Origin: Zobellia russellii
GTDB taxonomy: Bacteria > Bacteroidota > Bacteroidia > Flavobacteriales > Flavobacteriaceae
DNA: 64,000 nt
Reading direction: 5' to 3'
NCBI RefSeq assembly: GCF_018728565.1
Contig: NZ_JACSOI010000005.1
Location: 62,001-126,000 of the forward strand
The notes under the pieces: model-generated
What the model saw: only the letters and a program-made list of their open reading frames with translations
Database searches by the model: none
Told to the model about the DNA's origin: nothing
Position numbers and translations under genes: made by a program
In this document: in pieces, positions 16,471 through 23,648 of the stretch
Layout of the letters: every line of letters begins with the position of its first letter
Numbering within the stretch: the stretch's first letter is position 1

Positions 16471-17271
16471 ATGAAACAAAACACCACTCATATTCTTATT
16501 CTAATTATGCTTTTTGTTTCGCTAACGGCTTTTGCAAAAGACTCGGTTTTTTCGGAATATGAGGTAAAAGAGTTTGTGTTTCAGGGGCGTGATGCCAAGG
16601 TGGTATTTCCCAAGAAAGCAAATGCTAATGGCTACTGGATTTGGCGTGCCCGTTTTTGGGGTGCTGAACCACAAGTAGATAAAGCCCTTCTGGAAAAAGG
16701 GTTTCATGTGGTTTACGTAGATGTGGCGCATTTATTCGGGAATGAACGGGCCGTACAGCTCTGGAACGATTTTTATGCCTATTGCATTTCAGAATATAAC
16801 TTGAACAAAAAAGTGGTGTTGGAAGGTTTGAGCCGTGGCGGACTCATCATATACAATTGGGCGGCACAAAACACGGACAAGGTTTTTACCATCTATGCCG
16901 ATGCCCCGGTGTGTGATATTAAAAGTTGGCCAGGAGGTCTGTACAGCGGAGAAGGAAGTCCCAAAGATTGGGAATGTTGCTTGGCGGCCCATGGGCTGGA
17001 CTCGGTTTCCGTAAAAAGTTTTGAAGGCATTCCCATCCATACAGGTGTAAAGGTGGCAGAAGCCGGTATTCCTGTTCTACACGTATATGGAGCTGTAGAT
17101 GTGGTGGTTCCTTTTGAGGAAAACACGGCATTGCTCAAAGAAAAATTTGAAGCTGCCGGAGGCACCATAAAGCTTATCCGAAAAGAGGGGGTAGGTCATC
17201 ATCCGCACAGCTTGGAAAATCCCGGACCTATAGTAGATTTCATACTTGATAGTGTAGATTATAAGGAATAG
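16471..17271 (+). CDS. Secreted alpha/beta hydrolase (prolyl oligopeptidase/esterase type)
   Basis: Alpha/beta hydrolase of 266 residues with a Sec signal peptide (about residues 1-22, ending LTAFAK). The nucleophile elbow is EGLSRGGLII at about residue 118 (G-x-S-x-G with Ser). The acid is probably Asp in HVYGAVDVVVPFEEN and the His lies in GVGHHPHSLENPG. Such secreted esterases often occur in polysaccharide use in marine Bacteroidota, but no polysaccharide genes adjoin it. Substrate unknown; acetyl or other carbohydrate esterase activity is one possibility. Confidence 0.85.
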   Translation: MKQNTTHILILIMLFVSLTAFAKDSVFSEYEVKEFVFQGRDAKVVFPKKANANGYWIWRARFWGAEPQVDKALLEKGFHVVYVDVAHLFGNERAVQLWNDFYAYCISEYNLNKKVVLEGLSRGGLIIYNWAAQNTDKVFTIYADAPVCDIKSWPGGLYSGEGSPKDWECCLAAHGLDSVSVKSFEGIPIHTGVKVAEAGIPVLHVYGAVDVVVPFEENTALLKEKFEAAGGTIKLIRKEGVGHHPHSLENPGPIVDFILDSVDYKE

Positions 17272-17320
17272 TTAAAACACAAATTTCCATTAAACCATTA
17301 CGTACGTCATTAGTCCAATT

Positions 17321-17340
17321 GGAATCAATCCGTTGATTCC
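17321..17340. other. Hairpin-forming inverted repeat
   Basis: GGAATCAA-TCCG-TTGATTCC gives a perfect 8-pair stem with a 4-base loop, overlapping a TCCAATTGGA palindrome on its left. No T run follows, so it is not a typical terminator; it lies in the region between the hydrolase and the flavoprotein gene at 17439. Confidence 0.5.
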
Positions 17341-17438
17341 AGCATAGGAGCATCATTTGGATTTTTCATTAGGTTGTGATATACAAAAGTCATGGCCGTT
17401 TATTAAAAAATAATTATAATTCGCATAAAATATACCCC

Positions 17439-18164
17439 ATGGGAATAGTTGAGACCCTCATAAAAAAAGTACTGGAAAAAGGAACGATTACCTATAAAGA
17501 GCAATTATCGGAATCCGTTTATAAAGTCAGGATTAAAAGTGCCCATATTAGGAATGTAAATTTTAAACCAGGCTATTTTGTTCGTTTGGGGGTTGGTATA
17601 GGTCAAGAAGATTCGTCCATAAAGGACAAAGTAAGGAGCTATAGCGTTTGGGATATAAATCGCGAAAATGAGACCATAGACCTAGCCATCGCTACCCATA
17701 GTGGTGGAATAGGGGCGAATTGGGTCAAAAACTGCCAAACGGATACCAGGGTACATTTTAAATGGAAAAAAGGGAATTTTCTGTTGGATGACCAAGCGGA
17801 TAGTTATCTCATGATCGGAGACTTATCGGCCTTGTCCCACCTTTATATGATCAAACGCAATTTATCCGCAGAGAAACAGATAGAAAGCATTATTTACAGT
17901 CAAGATATGACCGAACTCTTTGCGGACGTAGACGGTAAAACACCTTTTAATTTCTACGAAATGGAGCAAAACCCATATGAAGAAATACAACTAAAGCTGG
18001 AAGAATTACTGGCTAAGTTAAAAGGTACAAAGATGGTCTATATTGCTGGGGATAGTAGACTTTGTTTAGCCCTGAACCAGTATTTTAGAAAGCAACTTAA
18101 TTGGAGCACCAAACAAATTAAGACCAAACCTTTTTGGAACCCGGAAAAAAAAGGGCTGGAATAG
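17439..18164 (+). CDS. Siderophore-interacting protein-type FAD reductase
   Basis: Cytoplasmic FAD-binding protein of 241 residues from the siderophore-interacting (ViuB/YqjH) family, which reduces ferric siderophores. The FAD segment VRSYSVWDIN matches the RxYS pattern at about residues 65-75, followed by IDLAIATHSGGIGANWV. LMIGDLSALSHLYMI is the nucleotide-side loop, and MVYIAGDSRLCLALNQYF with a KPFWNPEKKG tail fits the C-terminal domain. ATG 17439 is chosen over a GTG 63 bases upstream, because the extra N-terminus has no family counterpart. The DUF4405 membrane protein 130 bases downstream may be its electron partner (inference). Confidence 0.85.
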   Translation: MGIVETLIKKVLEKGTITYKEQLSESVYKVRIKSAHIRNVNFKPGYFVRLGVGIGQEDSSIKDKVRSYSVWDINRENETIDLAIATHSGGIGANWVKNCQTDTRVHFKWKKGNFLLDDQADSYLMIGDLSALSHLYMIKRNLSAEKQIESIIYSQDMTELFADVDGKTPFNFYEMEQNPYEEIQLKLEELLAKLKGTKMVYIAGDSRLCLALNQYFRKQLNWSTKQIKTKPFWNPEKKGLE

Positions 18165-18293
18165 ACTTCTTTTGATGCATAGAAGACAGAGCCGTTTTGC
18201 TTTGGGTATCACATTTACCACCCATTACCTTCTTTTACCTTTATTCGGGCAAGTGTAAATTACATCTTTGCTTGTCAAAAACAGCATATCCAG

Positions 18294-19049
18294 ATGAGTG
18301 AAATTCCACCGAAAAAGAAAACTTCAAAAATTAGAATCTACGTAGATCTGTTCTTCTTCGCGCTAATGATTTTGGTACTCGTACCGCAGACCACGGGAAT
18401 TCCAATTCACGAATGGGGTAGCTTTGTAATTATTTTACCGTTCTTTCTGCACCTTATCATCAATTGGAACTGGATAACAACAAACTCAAAAAAGTTTTTT
18501 AAGAAAGCGCCTAATAAGACTCGTTTTGACTATGTTCTAAATTGGACGTTGTACCTGTTTATGATTGTGCTAACGATTTCGGGAATCGCCATATCGGAGT
18601 CGGTTTTACCACTTTTTGGAATGCATCCTCAACCAGATAATTTTTGGACTAAAATCCATGACGTGAGTGCTGCGCTCTTCATGCTTATTTTTGGAATTCA
18701 CATTGCCCTGCACTGGCGCTGGATAGTAGGGGCCTTTAGTAAACTCAAGTTTAAGGCAGATGTACATCACCTGACCTACGTGGGCACTATCCTTGCCAAT
18801 AGGTCCCGCCAGCTGATGTTTCTGTTGGGTTTGAGTATAATACTGTCTATCTTGATTTATTTTGTAGAATATAGTTCTTGGGCCGAAGGCTTTAGGGAAG
18901 GTGTGCAAATCTCTACAGGCGAAGAACCCAAGAAACTAGGAAAAAGTTGGATGCGATACGTGTTGCCTTTTGTTAAGGTAGCCGTTCTTACTGCAGTCCC
19001 GGCTCTGATTACCGGAGGTATTGTTCGGATTAAAAAGAAACTAAAGTAA
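18294..19049 (+). CDS. DUF4405-like integral membrane protein
   Basis: Membrane protein of 251 residues with about five hydrophobic helices: LFFFALMILVLVPQ, FVIILPFFLHLIINW, YLFMIVLTISGIAI, AALFMLIFGIHIALHW and LMFLLGLSIILSILIYF, plus a C-terminal one. His residues recur inside the helices (HLIINW, HIALHWRW), as in heme-binding cytochrome b-like four-helix bundles, which is the signature of DUF4405. It could carry electrons across the membrane. It follows a siderophore-interacting type flavoprotein on the same strand. No ligand can be assigned with certainty. Confidence 0.78.
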   Translation: MSEIPPKKKTSKIRIYVDLFFFALMILVLVPQTTGIPIHEWGSFVIILPFFLHLIINWNWITTNSKKFFKKAPNKTRFDYVLNWTLYLFMIVLTISGIAISESVLPLFGMHPQPDNFWTKIHDVSAALFMLIFGIHIALHWRWIVGAFSKLKFKADVHHLTYVGTILANRSRQLMFLLGLSIILSILIYFVEYSSWAEGFREGVQISTGEEPKKLGKSWMRYVLPFVKVAVLTAVPALITGGIVRIKKKLK

Positions 19050-19069
19050 AACTAGGGGGAGTAGTGGCA

Positions 19070-19444
19070 TTAACTACAGTCGTTACAAACCCCGGTAAGT
19101 ACACAATTTACACTTTGCACATCATAGCCTTGGTCCAGTGCAAAGTTTACGGGAACGGGCAAACATTCTATAGTCTCGCATTGGGTGCACCTAAAATGAA
19201 AGTGGTGCAATGGTTTCTCCTTTTCATCGCACTTTATACAAAGGGCAAAATACTGCTTGCCATCATCTGCTACCACCTTATGCAGGACTCCATCATCACA
19301 AAAGCGGTTCAATACCCGGTAAATGGTAGCCCGGTCAATGTCCATGTCTATTTTTTGCTCAATGGCATTTTGGCTCATGGCTTTGGTGGTAGAGCTTAAA
19401 ACAGAAAGTACCGCTTCCTTGGTAGGTGTATTTCGTCTTTTCAT
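19070..19444 (-). CDS. Fur family metalloregulator
   Basis: Fur-family repressor of about 124 residues. The winged helix includes MSQNAIEQKIDMDIDRATIYRVLNRFCDDGV (recognition helix in DRATIYRVL) and the dimer domain has HHFHF, CTQC and CNDC, the paired Cys pairs that hold structural zinc. An in-frame extension upstream would add 31 residues, but ATG 19444 gives the normal Fur start MKRRNTPTKEAV. Which metal or peroxide it senses (Fur, Zur or PerR) is not decided by these residues. It is divergent from a flavoprotein gene, with two palindromes in the shared promoter. Confidence 0.9.
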   Translation of the reverse strand: MKRRNTPTKEAVLSVLSSTTKAMSQNAIEQKIDMDIDRATIYRVLNRFCDDGVLHKVVADDGKQYFALCIKCDEKEKPLHHFHFRCTQCETIECLPVPVNFALDQGYDVQSVNCVLTGVCNDCS

Positions 19445-19468
19445 GAAAAAAGCATTTTTAAAATTAAA

Positions 19469-19512
19469 TGCAACTGTGTTGCAATAATACAAAAATCTGC
19501 TATATTTGCAAA
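19469..19512 (-). promoter_or_regulatory. Fur gene promoter and operator
   Basis: Reading leftward, a -33 TTTG (19512-19509) is followed after exactly 19 bases by TATTATTG (19489-19482), a good Bacteroidota promoter. The inverted repeat TGCAAC-TGT-GTTGCA at 19469-19483 lies at the expected transcription start and is a likely binding site for the Fur-family product itself. Confidence 0.65.
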
Positions 19513-19539
19513 GTATACTAATGCGACAAATTCGCATTA
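19478..19539 (+). promoter_or_regulatory. Flavoprotein promoter and second palindrome
   Basis: Reading rightward, GTTG at 19478-19481 is followed after 19 bases by TATATTTG (19501-19508), matching the Bacteroidota consensus. TAATGCGA-N5-TCGCATTA at 19519-19539 is a perfect 8-base dyad just past the expected start site and before the ATG at 19552. It overlaps the leftward promoter, so one regulator could govern both. Confidence 0.7.
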
Positions 19540-19551
19540 AAAAATAATGTT

Positions 19552-20460
19552 ATGACTACAGATACAAATTTTGATGTAATAATAGTAGGTGGAAGTTACG
19601 CAGGACTCTCGGCGGCAATGGCTTTGGGGCGCTCCTTACGAAACGTACTTATTATAGATGGCGGTAAGCCCTGTAACAGGCAAACGCCACATTCCCATAA
19701 TTTTATAACCCTTGATGGGGAAAAACCAAGTGCTATAACTGAAAAGGCCAAGTCTCAGGTGTTAGCCTATGAGACGGTTACTTTTGTTAATGATATTGCC
19801 GTAACGGGAAATACATTGGGTGAAAATTTTCAGATTATAACGCAATCAGAAAAAATATATACAGGAAAGAAAGTGATTTTTGCTACTGGAATTCATGATG
19901 TAATGCCCAATATAAAAGGCTTTTCTAGCTGTTGGGGAATCTCGGTCGTTCATTGTCCGTATTGCCACGGATATGAAATAAGAAATAAAAAAACAGGTTT
20001 GATGGCCAATGGAGATAGGGCAATGCACTTGGCGTCCTTGGTTCATAATCTTACGAATGACCTCACGGTTTTAACCAATGGACCAGCCGATTTTAATGAG
20101 GAACAGCTGTTGAAGCTCCAAAAGAATAACATACGCATTATTGAAAAAGAGATATCCGAGATCGAACATGAAAATGGGTATATTAAAAATGTGATTTTTA
20201 AGGATGGAAGTAAAGAAGGTTTTGATGCTACTTATGCGAGTCTACCCTTTACACAACATTCGGATATACCGGCTCATTTAGGATGTGAGTTGAACGAACA
20301 AGGTTATATAGAGGTGGATGCCATGCAAAAAACCACAGTTCCCGGATTGTTTGCGTGTGGGGACAATACCACTCGCTTACGGTCTGTAGCATCGGCCGTT
20401 GCAGAAGGTAATAAGGCAGGTGCAATAGTGAATATGGAGCTGGCCCATGAAGAATTCTAA
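19552..20460 (+). CDS. Thioredoxin reductase-like NAD(P)/FAD-dependent oxidoreductase
   Basis: Flavoprotein of 302 residues with the thioredoxin reductase fold. The FAD loop IIVGGSYAGLSAAMALG is at about residues 9-25. VHCPYCHGYEIRN near residue 130 holds the CxxC redox pair. The C-terminal ATVPGLFACGD equivalent is TTVPGLFACGDNTTRL. The NADPH loop (TGLMANGDRAM) lacks the canonical GxGxxA, so it may not be a classical TrxR; similar proteins reduce other disulfides. It starts 107 bases from the divergent Fur gene, and the methyltransferase gene follows 20 bases downstream. Metal or peroxide regulation is likely from the promoter palindromes. Confidence 0.88.
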   Translation: MTTDTNFDVIIVGGSYAGLSAAMALGRSLRNVLIIDGGKPCNRQTPHSHNFITLDGEKPSAITEKAKSQVLAYETVTFVNDIAVTGNTLGENFQIITQSEKIYTGKKVIFATGIHDVMPNIKGFSSCWGISVVHCPYCHGYEIRNKKTGLMANGDRAMHLASLVHNLTNDLTVLTNGPADFNEEQLLKLQKNNIRIIEKEISEIEHENGYIKNVIFKDGSKEGFDATYASLPFTQHSDIPAHLGCELNEQGYIEVDAMQKTTVPGLFACGDNTTRLRSVASAVAEGNKAGAIVNMELAHEEF

Positions 20461-20480
20461 AACAAATACAACCCGTTAAA

Positions 20481-21089
20481 ATGGCTGAATTTTGGGAAGA
20501 TAATTTTGTGAACAAACAGGAAATGTGGGGCTTAAGGCCTGCAAAATCCGCTTTGTTGGCCAGAGACCTTTTTGTTGGGCAATCTGCCAAAAATATCCTT
20601 GCTCCAGGTGTTGGTTATGGCCGAAATGCACAACTTTTTGTAGAGCAAGGTATGCAGGTTACCGGCATTGAAATATCCAAAACCGCTATAGAACTAGCCA
20701 AAAAACATTACGGCAATACTATGAGTTTTCATTGCGGTTCAGTAGGAGATATGCCATTTGACGACGTGAAGTACGACGGAATTTTTTGTTACGCCCTCAT
20801 CCATTTATTGGATGTTAAGGAACGCGCCAAGCTTATTCAGGATTGTTATAATCAATTGACGGAAAATGGGACTATGGTGTTTACGGCCATAACAAAAGAC
20901 GCCACTAATTTTGGAAAGGGAAAATTAATTGGTCAGGACCGATACGAATTTCACCAAGGCGTACAATTATTTTATTATGATAAGGCATCTGTACAAACGG
21001 AGTTTGAAAAGTATGGACTCTTTAAAATTACAGAGGTAGAGGAGAGCCAACCTATGTATTTCATAGAATGTAAAAAAACGGCTGTTTAG
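20481..21089 (+). CDS. Class I SAM-dependent methyltransferase (TehB/thiopurine methyltransferase-like)
   Basis: SAM-dependent methyltransferase of 202 residues. Motif I is NILAPGVGYGRNAQLF at about residues 32-47 (a Pro replaces the usual Gly before GVGYG), followed by VTGIEISKTAIELAKKH with the acidic Glu that binds ribose. FDDVKYDGIFCYALIHLLD and ENGTMVFTAI are motifs II and III. The N-terminal FWEDNFVNKQEMWGLRPA is typical of the TehB/thiopurine methyltransferase group that acts on tellurite, thiols or selenium. It is co-transcribed with the flavoprotein and followed by a terminator. The acceptor is unknown. Confidence 0.85.
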   Translation: MAEFWEDNFVNKQEMWGLRPAKSALLARDLFVGQSAKNILAPGVGYGRNAQLFVEQGMQVTGIEISKTAIELAKKHYGNTMSFHCGSVGDMPFDDVKYDGIFCYALIHLLDVKERAKLIQDCYNQLTENGTMVFTAITKDATNFGKGKLIGQDRYEFHQGVQLFYYDKASVQTEFEKYGLFKITEVEESQPMYFIECKKTAV

Positions 21090-21111
21090 TCCAACTTTAT
21101 AAGTAAACTAT

Positions 21112-21144
21112 AAGAGCTTACCGGTTTTTCCGGTAAGCTCTTTT
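21112..21144. terminator. Intrinsic terminator after the methyltransferase
   Basis: Thirteen-pair perfect stem AAGAGCTTACCGG / CCGGTAAGCTCTT with a T5 loop, and T4 after it. The core AGCTTACCGG stem is shared with the terminator at 22888. Confidence 0.93.
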
Positions 21145-21241
21145 GTTAGATTGGAATATATATGCCTACGGGGCTTCAAAACTTAACTGCTGCGTAATAA
21201 ATTACAATTAGTAGCCTGAGATTTATGAGATGTTCAACAGT

Positions 21242-21844
21242 TTATACCTCTTGAAGTTGCGTGACTTCATTTAAAAAAGTGTTGTATTTCTCCAGTTCTA
21301 AGGGTACGTTGGCATTTTTCTCCATATCGTGAAAGTGATGCGTAGCTAAGCGTTCTAAACCCGCAAAAGCATTCATTTTATGAAAACCGAACATAACCCC
21401 ATCGTCAACACTTTTTTGCTCAAAAAATTCATTTTCCAAAGTAAAAGCAGCTTTAGGGGCATTCCAACTTGTGGTTAAAATGTATTTTTTTCCATGCATT
21501 AAACCTCCGGTTCCGTAATTGATATCCGGATTTTTACTGCTTCGGCCATCACTGGTATAGATACCGTTTTGATGTCCTCCCGTAAATACCACATCAATAT
21601 ATTGCTTAAAACCAAATGGCAATTGAAACCACCAAATAGGCGTGTGGTAAATAATCAAATCTGCCCATTTAAACTTTTCAACTTCTTCCAATGGGTCATA
21701 GGAATCACCCACTTGTGTAGTCTGTACGGCGGTATCATCTAACGCCTTAAAATAGGCAACCGTAGTTTCAAACAGGGACTCGTTGAACTTTCCTCCGGAA
21801 TGCGCAAAAGGATGGCTTCCATTTATAATAAAAATATTTTTCAT
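21242..21844 (-). CDS. MdaB-like NAD(P)H quinone reductase (flavodoxin fold)
   Basis: Flavodoxin-fold NAD(P)H:quinone reductase of 200 residues, MdaB/modulator of drug activity type. It begins KNIFIINGSHPFAHSGGKFN, the FMN/FAD phosphate loop, with WADLIIYHTPIWWFQLPFGFKQYID at about residues 61-85 as the second flavin-contact block, and MHGKKYILTTSWNAP as the third. It would reduce quinones by two electrons and so avoid superoxide. It is divergent from a LysR gene and has a -7 box TAATTTTG reading leftward at 21874-21867. The pair forms the usual LysR-target layout. Confidence 0.9.
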   Translation of the reverse strand: MKNIFIINGSHPFAHSGGKFNESLFETTVAYFKALDDTAVQTTQVGDSYDPLEEVEKFKWADLIIYHTPIWWFQLPFGFKQYIDVVFTGGHQNGIYTSDGRSSKNPDINYGTGGLMHGKKYILTTSWNAPKAAFTLENEFFEQKSVDDGVMFGFHKMNAFAGLERLATHHFHDMEKNANVPLELEKYNTFLNEVTQLQEV

Positions 21845-21866
21845 CTGTCTTTTTTTAAATTCAAGA

Positions 21867-21918
21867 CAAAATTAAAGTCATTACATCTATTGTAAAAATA
21901 ATACAAATCATACCTTTG
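21867..21918. promoter_or_regulatory. Divergent mdaB-like/LysR promoter with LysR-type dyad
   Basis: Leftward box TAATTTTG (21874-21867) serves the quinone reductase and rightward box TACCTTTG (21911-21918) serves the LysR gene. The dyad TTGTA-N7-TACAA at 21890-21906 lies between them and has the T-N11-A form of LysR sites. Confidence 0.65.
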
Positions 21919-21937
21919 TATCAATAAATTTATAGAT

Positions 21938-22861
21938 ATGGTGAATTTGGAATGGTACCGGACGTTTAAAGAGATATATGAAAACGGAACTTTAACTAAC
22001 GCTTCCGTAGCGTTATATGCCTCGCAGCCTGGGGTAAGCGTCCACCTAAACGCCTTAGAGGCCTATGTGGGTAAAAAGCTATTTGAACGCACCTCAAGAA
22101 AAATGATTCCAACGGAAGAGGGCAAGTTTTTGTACGAATACATCATAGAATCCATTAACAAGCTAGAGATAGCGGAACAACATTTTAAAAAAACTACCCA
22201 AGAAAAAAATCCATCGTTACATGTTGGGATGTGTTCCGAAATGTTCCAACACAGTATTGAGCACGTAATTCCCAAATTAGAGTTTGATTTGGTTGCCAAG
22301 TTTGGAGCACATACGGATTTGATAAAGGATTTAAACAATGGATTATTGGATTTGGTAATTACACCAAGAAAACAAAGTGATAAAAAATCTCTAGTAGAAT
22401 ATACGGCTTTTTCAAAGGAGCGGATTATTTTAATTGCTGGAATCAAGACGGATACATCTAGGGTAGAAGCCCATATAAAGTCCCACAATTATGAGGAACT
22501 GGAAGAAGAACTTCAGCGGAATACATGGTATAGTGCGTCTAATGAAATGGAGCACTTTAGACGTTTCTGGTATGAAAACTTTAAAAAGCGCCCTAGTTTT
22601 AAACCCAATTATATTCTGCCCAATATTGGCTCTATTATTAGGTGTTTGAGTAACGAAAATGGATTGGCCTTAGTTCCTGATTTTTTATGCCATGAGGCTA
22701 TTTCAAATAATGAAATCAAGCGTATTTGGGACGGAATAGTAAACACGGAAAACACCTTGTATTTTGCATCCCGAACCGATTTAAAGTACAAGAAAGAGTT
22801 GAAAGTGCTCCAAGGTATATTCAGAACTAAAATGAAAACTGAGGTAGACAAAGGGGTTTAA
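21938..22861 (+). CDS. LysR family transcriptional regulator
   Basis: LysR regulator of 307 residues with an N-terminal winged helix: TFKEIYENGTLTNASVALYASQPGVSVHLNALEAYVGKKLFERT holds the recognition helix (SQPGVSVHLNALE). The remaining part is a periplasmic-binding-protein-like effector domain. It is divergent from the MdaB-like reductase and probably controls it in response to quinones or other electrophiles. A terminator follows that also serves the convergent operon. Confidence 0.92.
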   Translation: MVNLEWYRTFKEIYENGTLTNASVALYASQPGVSVHLNALEAYVGKKLFERTSRKMIPTEEGKFLYEYIIESINKLEIAEQHFKKTTQEKNPSLHVGMCSEMFQHSIEHVIPKLEFDLVAKFGAHTDLIKDLNNGLLDLVITPRKQSDKKSLVEYTAFSKERIILIAGIKTDTSRVEAHIKSHNYEELEEELQRNTWYSASNEMEHFRRFWYENFKKRPSFKPNYILPNIGSIIRCLSNENGLALVPDFLCHEAISNNEIKRIWDGIVNTENTLYFASRTDLKYKKELKVLQGIFRTKMKTEVDKGV

Positions 22862-22887
22862 ACCAGAGCTGATTAATTTTTAGAATT

Positions 22888-22923
22888 AAAAAAAGCTTAC
22901 CGGCAAGACCGGTAAGCTTTTTT
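22888..22923. terminator. Bidirectional intrinsic terminator
   Basis: AAAAAAGCTTACCGG / CCGGTAAGCTTTTTT stem with a 5-base loop (CAAGA). A and T runs at both ends make it work on both strands, between the LysR gene and the end of the TetR-led operon. Confidence 0.92.
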
Positions 22924-22944
22924 GGAAAATCGGGGGAACTACAA

Positions 22945-23622
22945 TTAGTTTAAACTAGCCAAAAGTTTTTCGGCTACGAGTTCAGATGAAGCAGGATTCT
23001 GACCTGTAATCAGGTTGCCGTCTTGCAATGCGTAAGCTGCCCAATCTTCACCTTTAGAGTAGATACCTCCATTTTCTTTTAATGCATCTTCAACCAAGAA
23101 CGGAACAACATCCGTAAGCTGAACAGCATCTTCTTCTGTATTTGTGAATCCGGTAACTTTTTTACCTTTTACCAAGAATTCACCGTCATTTCCTTTTACG
23201 CTTTTTAGAGCGGCGGGAGCGTGACATACAAAAGCGATAGGTTTTTTCTGCTCATTGAATTTTTCGATTAAAGCGATAGAATTGGCGTCATTTGCCAAAT
23301 CCCATAACGGACCATGGCCACCGGGATAGAAAACCGCATCAAAATCATCGGCATTCATATCTGCCAATACTTTTGTGTTCTTGATTTTTTCCTGTGCTAC
23401 CGGGTCTTTCTCAAAACGCTCTGTATCTGCAGTACTTGCGTCTGGAGTATTACTGCTCGGGTCAATGGGAGCAGCGCCACCTTTTGGTGTTGCCAAGGTA
23501 ATATCTGCACCTTTGTCCAATAATGTATAGTATGGATTTGCAAATTCTTCTACCCAAAATCCAGTTTTTTTACCTGTATCTCCCAATTTATCGTGAGAGG
23601 TTAAAACGAATAATATTTTCAT
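22945..23622 (-). CDS. DJ-1/PfpI family protein (Hsp31-like, type 1 glutamine amidotransferase fold)
   Basis: DJ-1/PfpI-fold protein of 225 residues, close to Hsp31/YhbO-type glyoxalase III and chaperones. The nucleophile elbow is VCHAPAAL near residue 132 with Cys; the Glu is in VEEFANPYYTLLDKG near residue 28. KKTGFWVEEFANPY and GGHGPLWDLANDANS are strong landmarks of this subgroup, which detoxifies methylglyoxal. It is the last gene of the TetR-led operon, 26 bases after the alcohol dehydrogenase. It acts in the cytoplasm. Confidence 0.9.
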   Translation of the reverse strand: MKILFVLTSHDKLGDTGKKTGFWVEEFANPYYTLLDKGADITLATPKGGAAPIDPSSNTPDASTADTERFEKDPVAQEKIKNTKVLADMNADDFDAVFYPGGHGPLWDLANDANSIALIEKFNEQKKPIAFVCHAPAALKSVKGNDGEFLVKGKKVTGFTNTEEDAVQLTDVVPFLVEDALKENGGIYSKGEDWAAYALQDGNLITGQNPASSELVAEKLLASLN

Positions 23623-23648
23623 CTTTTAAATTTTTAAAGTTCTATTTA

